A stretch of 64,000 nucleotides of DNA from assembly GCA_028023455.1 (NCBI GenBank), contig JAQFVV010006313.1, positions 1,312,992-1,376,991 of the forward strand, read 5' to 3'. Every line of letters begins with the position of its first letter. Position 1 is the stretch's first letter. This DNA comes from Epiperipatus broadwayi. Its lineage: Eukaryota > Onychophora > Udeonychophora > Euonychophora > Peripatidae. This document shows positions 25,693 through 38,689 of the stretch, one piece after another. The position numbers and the translations under genes are program-made. Under the pieces are notes generated by a model. That model was not told the DNA's origin and did not search any database. It worked only from the letters and a program-made list of their open reading frames with translations.

Positions 25693-26149
25693 GTAAGTAT
25701 TGTTGGAAAGTTTTTATTGAACTCAACGTGTCGATTAAATTTTTATTTTTTATCTTGGAACTCTAAATTGCATCATTTTATACAGAAATCTACTAAATAT
25801 GATAAGTGTAACAACCATTTTTTATCACTTAATTGTGGATAAATATATTTTTCTTTTATCAAGAAGACTTTTTTTTTTATCGTTAATTAATACAAGAGAT
25901 CTTTCTAAAAATTTACTTCTGCTGAGAAAGCAAACATTATTGTACAACAGAAGTTCCCTATCATCATTTGCCTGTAATTTAAATATCCATCATGGTAGGC
26001 TTTTTCTCAAACCAAATTAACAATGTTAAATGTAATATTCATAACATATTTTGTATTTAAACTTTTACTAAAACTTATTTGTTGTTGAATAAAACAGTGT
26101 ATATTTAAAAATCTGGATATTTGTTAACATTGTTACATACTGAAATGAT

Positions 26150-26345
26150 GCCTGATTTATTACCTATCATTGCAGAAGAGGGATTGTAAAAGACACTGAA
26201 AAAGACCACATGTGAGATGCATGGATGAAATAAAAAAGTGTGCAGGGATGATGTGGAGAAGAGAAGCTGAAAATTGGAAAAAATGTATTGAACTTGGAGA
26301 GACCTTCATCCTGCAGTGGATTGATTATGGTTGATGATGATTGCA
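26150..26345 (+). pseudogene. RTE-type retrotransposon, extreme C-terminus
   Basis: The frame reads KRPHVRCMDEIKKCAGMMWR, then ENWKKCIELGETFILQW and a stop, followed by a GGTTGATGATGATTG tail. RTE (BovB-like) ORF2 proteins end with this pattern: an RP-x-x-RW-x-(D/E)-(D/E)I-K segment, then a W-x-x-(L/M)-GE-(A/T)F-(I/L)-(L/Q)QW ending, with a short TGATG-type tail. The same ending, on minus, lies at 47700-47880. The 3' tail position suggests a severely 5'-truncated copy of about 200 bp. Confidence 0.65.
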
Positions 26346-26956
26346 GAAAACCCACCAATATTAATATATACAAGGTAAAATAAGCAAATTTGTGTTGTTT
26401 CACAAATTTATCAAATGGCAATAAAATGATTTCCCTAGTTGTTCCCAATAATGATTTAATTTTCAAAAGGTATTCTTTTTTTGAATAATCTTGAAATACT
26501 ATGCAAATAAATACTCATATTGTTTGATCCATCAAATTGTAATGAAAGTGTAACATACATCATAAATGTTCACAAATAGGCAGAGTATTCAGATTGGCAC
26601 TTAAAATTTCAACTCTTATCGTAACCATTGTTCTGAAAAACTATAATTTTTTAATATTCAAAATAATTTTATTTGAATTTTTAAAATGAGAAAATAAAGA
26701 TTCTGCTGCCAGAAGAAACAATTCTTTTATTAACTCTCCATCAGTAAAGACGTGTTTGCTTTTGCTAATAAATGACTCTTATTCAAAGTTGCAATAGTGA
26801 TTAATATTGGTTTATTTATTACTTTCAAAATCATATTTTATTGTCTAAAAAGTCCTGTCTTTAAATTAATAATTTTGATTTACTAATTTTGGGGAAAATC
26901 TTCATTATATTTTGCATGTAGCAATCAAAAATATCTCTCAATATTACCTTTTTTAG

Positions 26957-27120
26957 AATTGCTACAGCTTAATTACAAACCAAATAACATTTTTCATTTA
27001 CCCTTGGTAAAAAATAATCTTTTATTTCCCACTCCTTGTGGAAATGATGTCTTGAATTTTGATACACTTATGATTATCCTCAAATTTAAAAAAAAAACAA
27101 CTTTTAAATATTTTATTAAA
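26957..27120 (+). other. Possible exon or unknown coding relic (weak)
   Basis: An acceptor-like CCTTTTTTAG ends at 26956. The next 164 bases are open in one frame (LLQLNYKPNNIFHLPLVKNN, then a TPCGNDVLNF stretch), with less biased composition than neighbouring frames, and reach AAA|GTAAAA at 27120. No family recognised. It could equally be a transposon relic or chance. Confidence 0.15.
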
Positions 27121-27153
27121 GTAAAAAATGTTTATAACTTATCAATTAGCTAA

Positions 27154-27957
27154 CAAAATGATGGTAAACCCAATGATAAATTTAGAGTAATTGAAACTCA
27201 ACTAAAATTCTAACAGTGGAAATTAGAAAGTATGTGCTGTAGTTACCAATAAACATGACTATATAGGAGATGCTTTGCATATCGTATTCACTTGGCTCAC
27301 TTTTTGACTGTCACGGATCCAAATTAATTAATTTACCTCAACTTTTAAAAAAATTACTGATTTGACATTTTTAACAAAAAATAAACAATAGCAATATACT
27401 CAGAGAGAATTAAAAATAATACAAAATAATAATAAATAAATTATTACATTTTCAGTTTTAATTAAAGTTGTAAGTTTGCAAGTAAGCAGAAATAAACAAA
27501 AGATTAATCAAAAATCGCTCTGCGATAGACTTGTTGATCACAGGTTGAACACTACTATCCTAGAAGAACCACCTGGAAAAAAATATTATTCGATATTTAT
27601 TTAATTGAATGGTGCTCAATAATATTTCATAAATTTACAAAGAATAATATCTAAATGGCCATTGCACAACTTAAAGCATTTACAAAATTTTTCCAATAAC
27701 CGTCATCTCATACATTGCAATTCAATATCTGCAAATCAAAAGATTATTGCTTAATGTTAAAATGAAAATAGAAATTAATAATAATAAAGACTGATTTACT
27801 TTTTAAAGTTTTTTTTTCTTAAAAATTCAAACTATACATAATGTTTACATATATCTATATACTTATATTTAAAAAGCATGTATAAAACATACACTTTATT
27901 GTATATTATTATTAAATTAAAGCAGAAGTTATTGTAAACCAACAGTGATATATATAT
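27154..27957. other. AT-rich intergenic sequence
   Basis: No gene or repeat recognised. It ends in a short TA tract (27947-27961) that supplied the target site of the LTR element. Confidence 0.5.
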
Positions 27958-27961
27958 ATAT

Positions 27962-29585
27962 TGTACCGGGTTCGATCCGCTGAAAACATTTTTACTTACA
28001 CGTATATATGTTTTGGCTGGTTTCAAACTTATTATAATACATTTATAACCTTATTTAATTATAAATGTTACGTGAACGAACCGGCACATTCGAGCAAAAT
28101 GGGAGATATTATTGATAGCTTTAACTATCAACAATGGCCCATCTTGGCTGCTAGATTCAAACCCTTACTATCCAAACACTTTATTTGTTTTGAGGTAAAC
28201 CCCGAGGCACCAGCTAATCTCAGACTAATATATTTGGTCAGTAGGCTCATAATCTAGCATTTGAAACGATCCCAAAACTAGCCCAGTCTAATTTTAATCA
28301 ATAATAAAATATAAACAAAAGAATTGTTCAAAAGGGATGGATAAAAAGAAATTGATAAAAAGAATTGACCGACAAATAAGGTATAAGTTTAAAGACCATT
28401 TATTTTAATTAACATTAACTAAGTTTAAATATTTTCTAAATCTAATATAACACACGCACATTTTAATTTAACACAATATAATATGTATTATGAGAAAGCA
28501 AAATAATATTTGTCATTGATAAATTATCTAACATTCGCAAACAAACACATCAATAGTTCATTCTATGCATGCTTAAGAGTTCAAATTACTTGTCTCTGTA
28601 GGATTTACGAATTACGGCGGTGCCTACTATATATAAATGAGAACAATAAAATGTTTTGCCTAGGATTTTTGGAATGTGGATATTGCTTGTTGTAAGCTGC
28701 TCTGACAGAGTATATCTAACCAGTTAGATCTGATATTTCTTGAGGAGATTTGATGCTAATCTGTTGGTTTTATTCTTGGAGACAGTTGAACATTGATGGA
28801 GGATTTCTGAGTTGTTATGCAGACATTATTTCACAGGCAGGTTTTGATGATCTTGTTGGACTAAAGGGCTGAAGTAAGAGCATATACTCCCAAAACTGCT
28901 CAGCACCGCATTTCTGTTTCTGGATACATACTATTAACTGCACAGTTATCTAAACTGAAACAAGACTGACACTGAAAACTAGGCTGACAACTGATGTCCA
29001 ATAAAAATCTGGCTATTTATATATGCAAAGTGTTTTTGTTTTAATATCCTCCGGCAATATGTGTTGTCAAAATTCCTTTAGTAACTAATCCTCTGACAAT
29101 GTGTTATTGAAGATTATTTAATTAGTAGTAGTCTTCATAAACGAGTTGTTTTTTATATTTTTAATTAGTAGCCCACCGCTGGTGTGGTTTTTTTAAAATC
29201 TTTATTTAACTTAATAGCCATTGCTGTGTTTTCCAAATATAATTTCTTTTTAACTTTCATTTATATTTTTTTTAATATTATTCTAACATGCATACATTTA
29301 TTTATACTCGCACGCACTTATATAATTTATTATAATAAGCTCGAATGAAAAGAGATTTATATTTTTTAAACTTTAAATTATTTATTTTTACGAATACTAA
29401 TTAAGGAAAACTTTACTTCCTTTTATAAAACTTTTAGTTTAACTTTCTAAAGAAAACCCCCTTCCCACTTTTAATTAATTATTTTCCAACTTTTATTTCA
29501 AACACTTTTACGAAAGATTTTTATTTTAATAATTTTTTTTAGACAAAATTATTTTATATACATGTGCCAATTTGGCATTGGCACA
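27962..29585 (-). repeat. LTR (3' LTR of the minus-strand element)
   Basis: An uninterrupted LTR of 1624 bp. It shares long blocks with the other copy, such as GATCCGCTGAAAACATTTTT at the plus-strand start, GACAGAGTATATCTAAC in the middle, and ACATGTGCCAATTTGG near the end. The open frame at 28510-28695 recurs in the other LTR at 32794-32979 only because the LTR is duplicated; it is not a gene. Confidence 0.85.
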
Positions 29586-29601
29586 TTACACCCCCCCTTG
29601 G
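29586..29601 (-). promoter_or_regulatory. Polypurine tract of the LTR element
   Basis: On minus the sequence reads CCAAGGGGGGGTGTAA and abuts the LTR start TGTGCC. A purine run at this position primes plus-strand DNA synthesis in LTR retroelements, and it fixes the element's orientation. Confidence 0.65.
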
Positions 29602-31062
29602 TTTAGAGTAAAATGCTTCATTTTTGACCATTTTATCTCTTGTAACTTTAATTCTTGATTCTAAATATTCATTTATTTTCTAAGTTTGCTTTTCATAATT
29701 CTTTCACTTTACATACCAAGGGCAATCAGTTTTGACTATCCTTTCCTTCTAGCTATGCCGAATACATTGCTCACAATGATTTAAATCATGGATAATGACC
29801 ACCGGGACAAACTAATTTTGTGGTACAGCGATCTATTGGAAATGACACGGAAGCAGATTTGCTGACTTAAACAGACTTACACATATGTAAAATAGAAGCT
29901 TCATTTTCCAGGTTTCTACCAGACTTGACTAAGAAAAGGTCACTGCGAATGGCAGGAATTTTCAACTGTCCATTTTCGACTTACACTTTAGAAAGAGAAT
30001 GATCCCTGATAAGTCTGTTACGGGTACTAAAAATTTATCCAGTTGGCAGCTTTAAACTTATCCTTAACTAAACTTATTTCTATACTACCCTCATTCTTTT
30101 TTGCTATAGATAAATTCCTACACATATGTATACATGCAGCACAATTATATACTTACTAATATTTAAATATCAATTATTACTGGACTTGCTTACAGGGAAT
30201 TTATAATAAATAAATCCCTTCTTGCACACATCATGAGGTACAGCAGTGCCAAGAAAATAACCTAAAAGGATATCTGGATAAATACATTTCTGTTACGCAT
30301 CATGAGGTATCGTATTTACCGAATATTACCAGTGTATGTGTGCGTATATACACATGTATACTTATACACTCTTAATACACTTAGATTGACTTTATATTTT
30401 TATTATTAAGCTTACAACATTATTTTTAAATTCACATGAACAATATCATACACTATTTATTTATATTACAATATTACTTATAACCCTTACAAACATTATT
30501 TAAAATATTTATTTACACTAATTTTATAATATTATCTTTAAACCATTATGGACATTTTAAATATTAGTTTTACGCTACTATTTTTAAACCATTATTTTAA
30601 CTTTTTTATTTACGTGCTTATATTCAGAAAACTATTTTATTTTGTTGCTCTTTATTATTATACAAAGATTTTATTGGACTTGATTACTTTAAACCATTTA
30701 TTTATTTCCTTTTATTAACCTACATATATTCAAAACTATTTTATTTTAACGTGCGCATACTCAGAAAAAAAATGTTTTACTTTATTGCGATTCATTATTA
30801 TACAAATATCTATTTGACTAACTTAATTTTATTCTATAAATTCCGTTATCTTTTTCATTTATTTAATCCTACAGGCTTTACTTTTAAAACATTAATTTGT
30901 TATTATCCAGTTATTTTTAATTTTATTATCTTAGTTTTAATTAGAAGTTTCAGGTTTAAACTTTTCAGATTTATTTACGTTAAAATAATCATATTCATGC
31001 TCATTGTCCATTTCTGGTCCTTTTTGTTTATTTCCTTTACTATTCTGCCCATTTACTAACTT

Positions 31063-31790
31063 TTAAACTATGTCTGGCGGTTCCTTCTTTCTACATACTA
31101 ACTCTATAATATAAATATTACTCCATATTCTCACATCTCTTTTTCGATTAAAATTTATTGCTTTATCTCTTTCTCTTTCTGTTCTACTTTCTGCCTTGTA
31201 AATTAGAAAACCTTTAAGCTTCACAGACCTCCATATTTTTCCTAACCGTGAATATTTTTTCCTATTTTTTCTCTTCGTTTTAAATCTCGATTTAAAATGA
31301 ATACAAACTTTTACTTTAACCTTTTTAAATTTTTGTAAAAACATTTCTACACTATTTTCTACCTTGGACTTATGTTTCTCTTCTATTTCTTGATCTACGT
31401 TTATTTCTACCTTATCAGTCACAATGCTATCTGATTCTAATTCAATTTCTATCTCTTTCATGACCTCAACTTCCTTACTTTCTTTAACAAAATCTACTTC
31501 TACAATCTCTTGATTTTTCTCTACCTTTCCTGTAATTTCACATCTCATTTCTCTCATTTCTCTAATTTTCATTCTAAGTTCATTAATTTCTCCTTTGACT
31601 TGATTAATTTCTTCTTTCAATTCTGCTTTGAGTTCTAACTGGCTTTGTTTTAATTCTCATATTTCTGCTTCAAATTCTTTCTGACTTTGCTCAAATTTCT
31701 GACACAATTTTTTTAAAACTCTTGCATCATATTCATCATCATTTTTATCATGATTCATGTCTCAGATACTTCTTTTTTCTCTTTTTCCAC
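31063..31790 (-). pseudogene. Gag-like coiled-coil protein of the LTR element
   Basis: The minus frame starts near 31755 with MNHDKNDDEYDARVLKKL, crosses an in-frame stop near 31658, and continues as a 185-residue open frame (31620-31063). The first third is heptad-rich Glu/Lys/Leu/Ile (EEINQVKGEINELRMKIREM), a strong coiled-coil signature. The C-terminal part is Lys/Arg-rich (FKTKRKNRKKYSRLGK). Ahead of the start, a basic RRKPNIFLKSSVSGKREKR segment reads in the same direction. An N-terminal coiled coil followed by a basic region fits Gag-like proteins of animal Gypsy elements, but no capsid or zinc-knuckle motif was seen. Alternatively it is a protein specific to this element. It lies between the two LTRs. 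Confidence 0.45.
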
Positions 31791-32246
31791 TAACTGAGGA
31801 TTTTAAAAATATATTGGGCTTTCTTCTGGCTCCATTTCTTTATTCATAGTTATGCTATAACTTTGTATTTTTTTTAAAAATTACCTTTTGCATTAAAAAA
31901 TCAAATGTTATTATTGTTTATTTATTTTTCTTACTAAGATGGAAACATATGCTGACTCCCCCTCTTTTTTATCCATTTTTCTCTACCCATTCCTAATGCT
32001 TTAGCTCCATCCAAATATCAACTATCGGATTTAAAAGAATGATTTATCTTAACAGATGTTAATAGCATAAATCTCTTTTCATTTAAAGAAAAAAAAGTTT
32101 CGGTCAATTTTTTTTTTTTTTAAAATTAATTCCACTTTAAATATGTAATTTAGCTTTTCTTTAAGGTTTTTATTTTTAAACAAGAACAAATTACTTAATT
32201 AACTGTCATTTTTGACAGGTTTGGCTCCAGATGTTTGAAGACATTT

Positions 32247-33211
32247 TGTACTGGTTTGATCCGCTGAAAACATTTTTACTTAGATGTATATATGTTTTGG
32301 CTGGTTTCAAACTTTTTATAACACATTTATAACCTTATTTATTTATAAATGTTACATGAATGAACTGGCACATTTGAGCAAAATGGGAGATTTTATTGAT
32401 AGCTTTAACTATCAACAATAGCCCACCTCAGCTGCTAGATTCAAACCTCTACTATCCAAACACTTCCTTTGTTTCAGGGTAAACCCTGGGGAACAAGCTA
32501 GTCTCAGATTAACATATTTGGTCAGTAGGCTCATAATCCAACACTTGAAACGATCCCAAAACTAGCCCAGTCTAATTTTAATCAATAATAAAATATAGAA
32601 AAAAGGAATTGGTCAAAAGAGATGGATAAAAAAAATTGATAAAAAGAATTGACTGACAAATAAGGTATAAGTTTGAAGACCATTTATTTTAATTAACATT
32701 AACTAAGTTTAAATATTTTCTAAATCTAATATAACGCACACACATTTTAATTTAACACAATATAATATGACTTATGAAAAAGCAAAATAATATTTGTCAT
32801 TGATAAATTATCTAACATTCGCAAACATGCACATCAACAGTTCATTCTATGCATGCTTAAGAGTTCAAATTACTTGTCTCTGTAGGATTTACGAATTACG
32901 GCAGTGCCTACTATATATAAATGAGAATAATAAAATGTTTTGCCTAGGATTTTTGGAATGTGGATATTGCTTGTTGTAAGCTGCTCTGACAGAGTATATC
33001 TAACTGGTTAGATCTGATATTTCTTGAGGAGATTTGATGCTAATCCATTGGTTTTATTCTTGGAGACAGTTGAACATTGACGGAGGATTTCTGAGTTGTT
33101 ATGCAGACATTATTTCACAGGCAGGTTTTGATGATCTTGTTGGACTAAAGGGCTGAAATAAGAGCATATATTCCCAAAACTTCTCCACACCACATTTCTG
33201 TTTCTGGATAC
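32247..33211 (-). repeat. LTR (5' LTR of the minus-strand element), first part
   Basis: Matches 27962-28930 closely. Similarity stops abruptly after TTTCTGGATAC at 33211 and resumes at 36385-36389, showing that the LTR was split by a later insertion. Confidence 0.85.
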
Positions 33212-36200
33212 TGAAGCAGAATCTGAGATTCAGATTGCGCTTCACAGCCCACTTCCAATCTTCCGCTACCAACCTAAATTCAAACCCTATTCTTGCATAT
33301 ATATTCCACTCACTAACACATTTGTTTGTATCTTTTTGTTTGAGTATTATTAACTAACATATGTATTAATGAAGATATTGGCATAAATATCTGAATTTAA
33401 ACATGCAAAATAAAATTAATAAATGTAGCATCTGAAAATTTGTATACGCAATAGGGAATGGGGGATTAATTATCACGGACTTATAATATCAAAATATATT
33501 ATAATTTCTGTATTTATTTATTTTATAAAAGTTATAGTAATTGTTTGTTAATTGCAGCTCAGATATCTATAGATATTGTAGAGACAAAAGTACTGAGCCA
33601 ATATTTAGTGGAAAAGTTCGTGATATGTAATTTTATAAAATTGTGTTTTTAAATTATTTTTGCCATTAAACTCCACTTTTCTTTTAAATCCAATATGGAA
33701 GATGCGATTGTAATTAGTCAAAATTAATTAAAGGTGAGAAGCGTAATCTTGTATAATATCCTAACATAACTTTAATTAAAAGTTTCTCTAAAATCAAAAG
33801 TAGAAACTAAACTTAATTGATTTACTTTTGTTACAAACATTTTCTTTTATCAAAATTAATTAAAGTTTGAATACTTATCTAACAATGGCATCTTCCATCA
33901 CAATAGGTAAAAGCTTGTATACAAATTCTTTTGGAAATTATATTGCAATGACCAATCAGAAAGGGATTCCAAAAATACCGAGGCATGGAATTAATTACGA
34001 ATTAATTTAGAGAGTAACTAGGACAGTCAAGGAGAGCAGTCACCAAGAAAATTTGCGTTCGTTAATTTCAATGTGTACTGAGTAAATCTAAATCGCCTTT
34101 CTCGCCATTCGAGATGGCCTTCCCTGCAATCTGTGCCCATGGATCCCGATACTCATAGACTATACTGATATGCCTGTTCGTTAAATCATAAAATTACTAC
34201 CTGCCTGAATAACTATGTTTGATAAACTAGATCTAGTCTCCGCAGGAATTGAAATCATCAAAAGAACCACCATGTTTTACAGAGGTAATCATTTCAAATG
34301 CTGCTAGACTCTTAAAGTTACCGTGAATAATTTTAACTTTCACCTATCTATTTCTTTAAACATTTTGTAAATTTTTCATTTGTAAAATTTAATATTAGTT
34401 ATGAATTAATTTGTAAAGTTCTTACCTTTTTGTTAATTGTACCTGGTTCTCTCTCTATATAACTTAGCTGTAATCTCTCCTACATTAAACCTCTCCTGAA
34501 TAATTATTAGTTCTTAATGTCACGTCTATGCGGCAATATTTTATTCTCATTATTATGTTTTATACCTTCAGATGCTAAATTATATGTCGATAATTTTCCC
34601 CCAGAATCGCAAATGCTTACGCTATCTCTTTTAATAAAAGAAAACCCTCCTTACTTTTCAGAGGGTAATTAACCTAGTAGTTTTAAAAATAAATTTGTTA
34701 TTCTTAGTATAGCGGGTGCCTGCCAGTCTGGGGAAATAAAATCAGAATTTGATAATTATTATACAGTGTTATTTTCTAAAACTAAGTAAAAATCTATTTT
34801 CTTAGAAATGTGTTTATTTGGTTAATTAAATAATAGTGCTAACTTCTAAAATCTGCAAATAAATTTATATGAGTAAAATTAATGCTACTTTATTGAAATC
34901 AATAGCCACCACCGACTATATATATATTTAATAATATGAAAAGTATTTATTTATTCAAGCATTCAAAACCAAAGATTTATATTTATATGTTGTGGAAAGT
35001 TTACGTGTAGTTTAAAATAATACATAAGGGGGGGATCGTTTAGTTCTATGAGCTATATTATATTAGCATTAACTGCAATTCTTCCACATCCACATAGTAA
35101 TCAAATCATACTGGACCAAGGGGTTTTTATTAATAAAGATAGGCGATAATTATTTATTCCTTAGCTAAATATCTACATATTTATATTAGTGCAAGCGTTA
35201 CGTGTATACCAGCCTTTCGTGATATATATATCTTTGGGCTTCATTCATTTTTACTTCCAATCCCAAGGACAAGGTTTGGCAAACCTCTTTGGATTTCTTC
35301 AGCGCGAGATATTATTGCATAGGGTTCGCTCTGGCAAAAGTCCAGCCTATGGCAATTCAATAAAGCGCCTTCTTAGTTGTTTATGACCCGACCCTGCCGA
35401 CGTTTGCAGAGAGTCGCATTTCATTAATGGTGAATTGAAGCATCTTCTTAGATCTTAGAATAGATCGTTCCATTGCCCTCATACACGTACCACTCTCCCA
35501 TATTTCGTTTTTGTTAAAAGCCTATTAATTCTCCTAAACCGTACTGTTATGATTATACTAAATGGATTACCACTTTTTTATATATATTTCATTCGCACTT
35601 TCAGATATGACACTTCTGCGATTATTATTATTTCCCAAATTAGCTTCCCACACACGTTCTTATATAGCAAAACGCAAATATTAATTAAATAAAATTACCC
35701 TTATCATCCAACTCAATAAACTTACATATTGGTCTGAATGCTGCTGTTCTTATTACTGGTGGATTCAAATAACTTCGGGTACCATAGTCTAGCGCTATTA
35801 TTAAAAATCTTATGTATCCCAGTCAATCGATAAATTATTGACATATAAATAGCCGCACTAGAATAAAGCCATGAATTATTTGTTATTGATGATTAAATAT
35901 GTTCATTGTATAGTATTGTAAGGGAGGTTAATGTTGTCCAAGGGAGATAAACACCCATTTTATTGACATTGTAACACCAATAACGTGTGCAATCATATAT
36001 ACTCCAAGTTGATTTAATAAATTTTATATCTTTCTAAATATCTAAGTCATTGTTTCATTCATTGAATAGAAATAATTTTGATGTAATATAACAAGGTTTC
36101 ACTTACTAGATGATTGAAAATCGCTAATTATAATATCCTAGACATGAACCAAGTTCGAATAAGAGTCTTTTTGTGTCACGACTTTGTGATGCTGGCGGGG

Positions 36201-36384
36201 TAGGAATAAATTAGATCAGTATCATTGGAATTGTTGCTCATAAGTGGGTAGATCTGGAAAATAGGCAAATAGGGCAGAGTTCATGAATGTTCCTGACTTA
36301 TGTATCTTGCACAGGATTGGATTCGAGGTACTTTTGCCTAGATGCTAGATCTTGTTATATGAACAGACAAAACCGACCGGTACA
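33212..36384. mobile_element. Nested 3.17-kb insertion with TG...CA ends (possible solo LTR)
   Basis: The insert starts TGAAGCAG and ends CCGGTACA. It is bounded by a perfect 4-bp duplication ATAC (33208-33211 and 36385-36388), with uninterrupted LTR sequence resuming on both sides. TG...CA ends and a 4-bp duplication are hallmarks of LTR-retrotransposon integration. No internal LTR pair, RT or integrase was found, so a solo LTR of unusual length is the simplest reading. It is visibly less AT-rich than its host LTR and includes a hairpin-like CCCTCC...GAGGG near 34645-34665. The short open frame at 35189-35386 has no known domain. An unusual DNA transposon remains possible. Confidence 0.6.
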
Positions 36385-37043
36385 ATACATAATATAAACT
36401 GCACTGTTATCTGAACTGAAACAAGACTGACACTGAAAACTAGGCTGACAACTGACATCTGATAAAAATCTGGCTATTTATATGTGCAAAGTGTTTTTGT
36501 TTTAATATCTTCAGGCAATATGTGTTGTCAAAATTCCTTTAGTAACTAATCCTCTGACAATGTGTTTTTGAAGGTTGTTTAATTAGTAGTAGTCTTCATA
36601 AAGTATTGTTTTTATATCTTTAATTAGTAGCTCACTGCTGGTGTGGTTTTTTAAAATCTTTATCTAACTTAATAGCCATTGCTGTGTTTTCCAAATATAA
36701 TTTCTTTTTAACTTTCATTCATATTTTTTTTAATATTATTCTAACATGCATACATTTATTTTCACTCACACACACATATATAATTTATTATAATAAGCTC
36801 GAATGAAAAGAGATTTATATTTTTTAAACTTTAAATTATTTATTTTTACCAATACTAATTAAGAAAAACTTTACTTCCTTTTATAAAACTTTTAGTTTAA
36901 CTTTCTAAAGAAAACCCCCTTCCCACTTTTAATCAATTATTTTCCAACTTTTATTTCAAACTCTTTTTTGAAAGATTTTTATTTTAATAATTTTTTTTAG
37001 ACAAAATTATTTTATATACATGTGCCAATTTGGCCTTGGTGCA
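36385..37043 (-). repeat. LTR (5' LTR of the minus-strand element), second part
   Basis: Continues the LTR interrupted at 33211, matching 28930-29585: AAACAAGACTGACACTGAAA, then GCAATATGTGTTGTCAAAAT, and an end of ACATGTGCCAATTTGG...GGTGCA. The first 4 bases are the duplicated ATAC target. Confidence 0.85.
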
Positions 37044-38689
37044 ATATATATATATATATATCATATGATGGAATTAGTGTATATATGTACACTAATACAA
37101 CACTACTATTTATTTGTCAAATTATATCTTTCTGATTCAGCATGAAAACAAATGTCATAGATAATCAATGATGTTTTGAATTTGTCTTGTGTCATATGTA
37201 TAAACTAAAACAATACTGATTGCAAATATTTTTTTAGAGTAAAAGTTTGTCTAATTTTATATATTTAATAAAGTACCTCTCAATATAGGAAATATTTGAT
37301 TTGGGTAGCTGTTTTTTTTTCCATTCTTCTCTATATTTCCCTCATAATTCAGTTGCTTCTTTGGAGACAAACTTTGAGCTTCACTGTTCTCCTATTACAA
37401 CTAATAATGATTATTAAATAATTTGATGACTAGTTTAAACTTTTTTCCAGAACAAAAATAATCAATGAAATAAAATAAAAAACATAGATAGAATTAAAAA
37501 TTTTAATTCATGTAATTGCTATGTTGTTTGTATAACAATATTTAATATGTTTCTTTGTCCACATTATTATGTCATGCATTTGCCTAATGATAATAAAACA
37601 CATGACTAGTTGTATCTTGAGAGTTTGAAACAATTTTCTATGGCTAAAAGCTAATTACTGCACACAATTCTCGAATGTGGCTTTTTAAAGTAATTAATAT
37701 TTTATAATAATTACCACAATCTTGTCTCCTTCCTTTATTTTAAAACATTGGAAGAATAAAAGTTTTTTTTTCAATTCTATTAGCACAACTTCATATGCCA
37801 GTATATTCTTTAAAAAAAAAAATCCAATCTTTTGAAAACTGCCATATTATAAAACTTCTTCATTAGGACTTACAACTTTACCATTTTTGATCTTATAAGG
37901 AACAGAATTGAATATCTTTGACTAAATCTAAATGAGTAAATCAAATTAACATATCTTATAAGTCATCTCAATTCTTGTATTATTATTCAAAAGTTGATCA
38001 AAATTTCTCTTCCATCTTGTTCAAAATACTTCTATCAATATATATCAAAAAGAATTATTAATTTATTACAATTGTGATGCTCTCTAGACATTGTTGCGTC
38101 AAAAATATGGTATTTATGTAATAGCCCTGCAATGTAGAGAAAAAAGTACACCTTTTTACATCTGCAATAAATGTGTAACTTTGCAAATATTTCAAATAAA
38201 CCCTGCGATCTGTATTCTGAGCTTGTTCAATAACATGTTTTTTTTTTTGCGATAATTATGCACTCTCAGTTATTGTCCAGATTTTGTTGTGTTAAAAATC
38301 TTTTACACTTCATTTGTATTCATAGTTTTGATTCAATGATTTTTACTTTCATTTGTATTGGAAGCCATCAGACAAAATGTGGAAGAGGGATTGACATTTT
38401 ATTCTGACTGTTGGAAGGTCTATAAAAGTGCTGAATTATGAAGTGTTAATTAAGATAATATGGGGAAAAAGAAAAAATTTACTTTTAGTCTTCATTTTCA
38501 GATAAAAAAATATTTACTTAAAATAAAGTGGAACTGACAAAATGGTTGTTTAAACCTGATATTTCCTGTTATATATTACACAATAAGTGCTGTATGTGTA
38601 TAGTTTATGGCTTTTTGTAATATTTAAGAGTATTTTGTAATTTAGTGTTTGTTTTGTCCTTATTTAAAGTTGCCTTAGGAAATTGCATA
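37044..38689. other. AT-rich intergenic sequence
   Basis: Starts with the TA tract that flanks the LTR element. No coding or structured repeat signal otherwise. Confidence 0.5.

Larger units (their letters stand above)
27962..37043 (-). mobile_element. Gypsy-like LTR retroelement, non-autonomous or deleted, with nested insertion
   Basis: Two LTRs of about 1.62 kb (27962-29585 and 32247-37043, the latter interrupted) are highly similar and each begins TGTAC and ends in CA on the plus strand. The flanks show the same 4-bp word ATAT at 27958-27961 and 37044-37047, although both flanks are TA tracts. Orientation is minus, because a polypurine tract, CCAAGGGGGGGTGTAA on minus (29586-29601), directly precedes the downstream LTR. 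The internal region is only 2.66 kb. It holds a coiled-coil Gag-like frame but no RT, RNase H or integrase motif that I can see, so the element was probably non-autonomous or is internally deleted. No convincing primer-binding site follows the upstream LTR. The 4-bp duplication suits Ty3/Gypsy-type integrases. Confidence 0.78.

Noticed and set aside
28510-28695. 61-residue frame duplicated almost exactly at 32794-32979
   Set aside because: The duplication is explained by the pair of LTRs; no domain or independent conservation.
32205-32246. Primer-binding site in TCTGGAGCCAAACCTGTC after the upstream LTR (minus)
   Set aside because: It resembles a tRNA-type binding site only loosely and lies about 20 bases from the LTR end, too far for a confident call.
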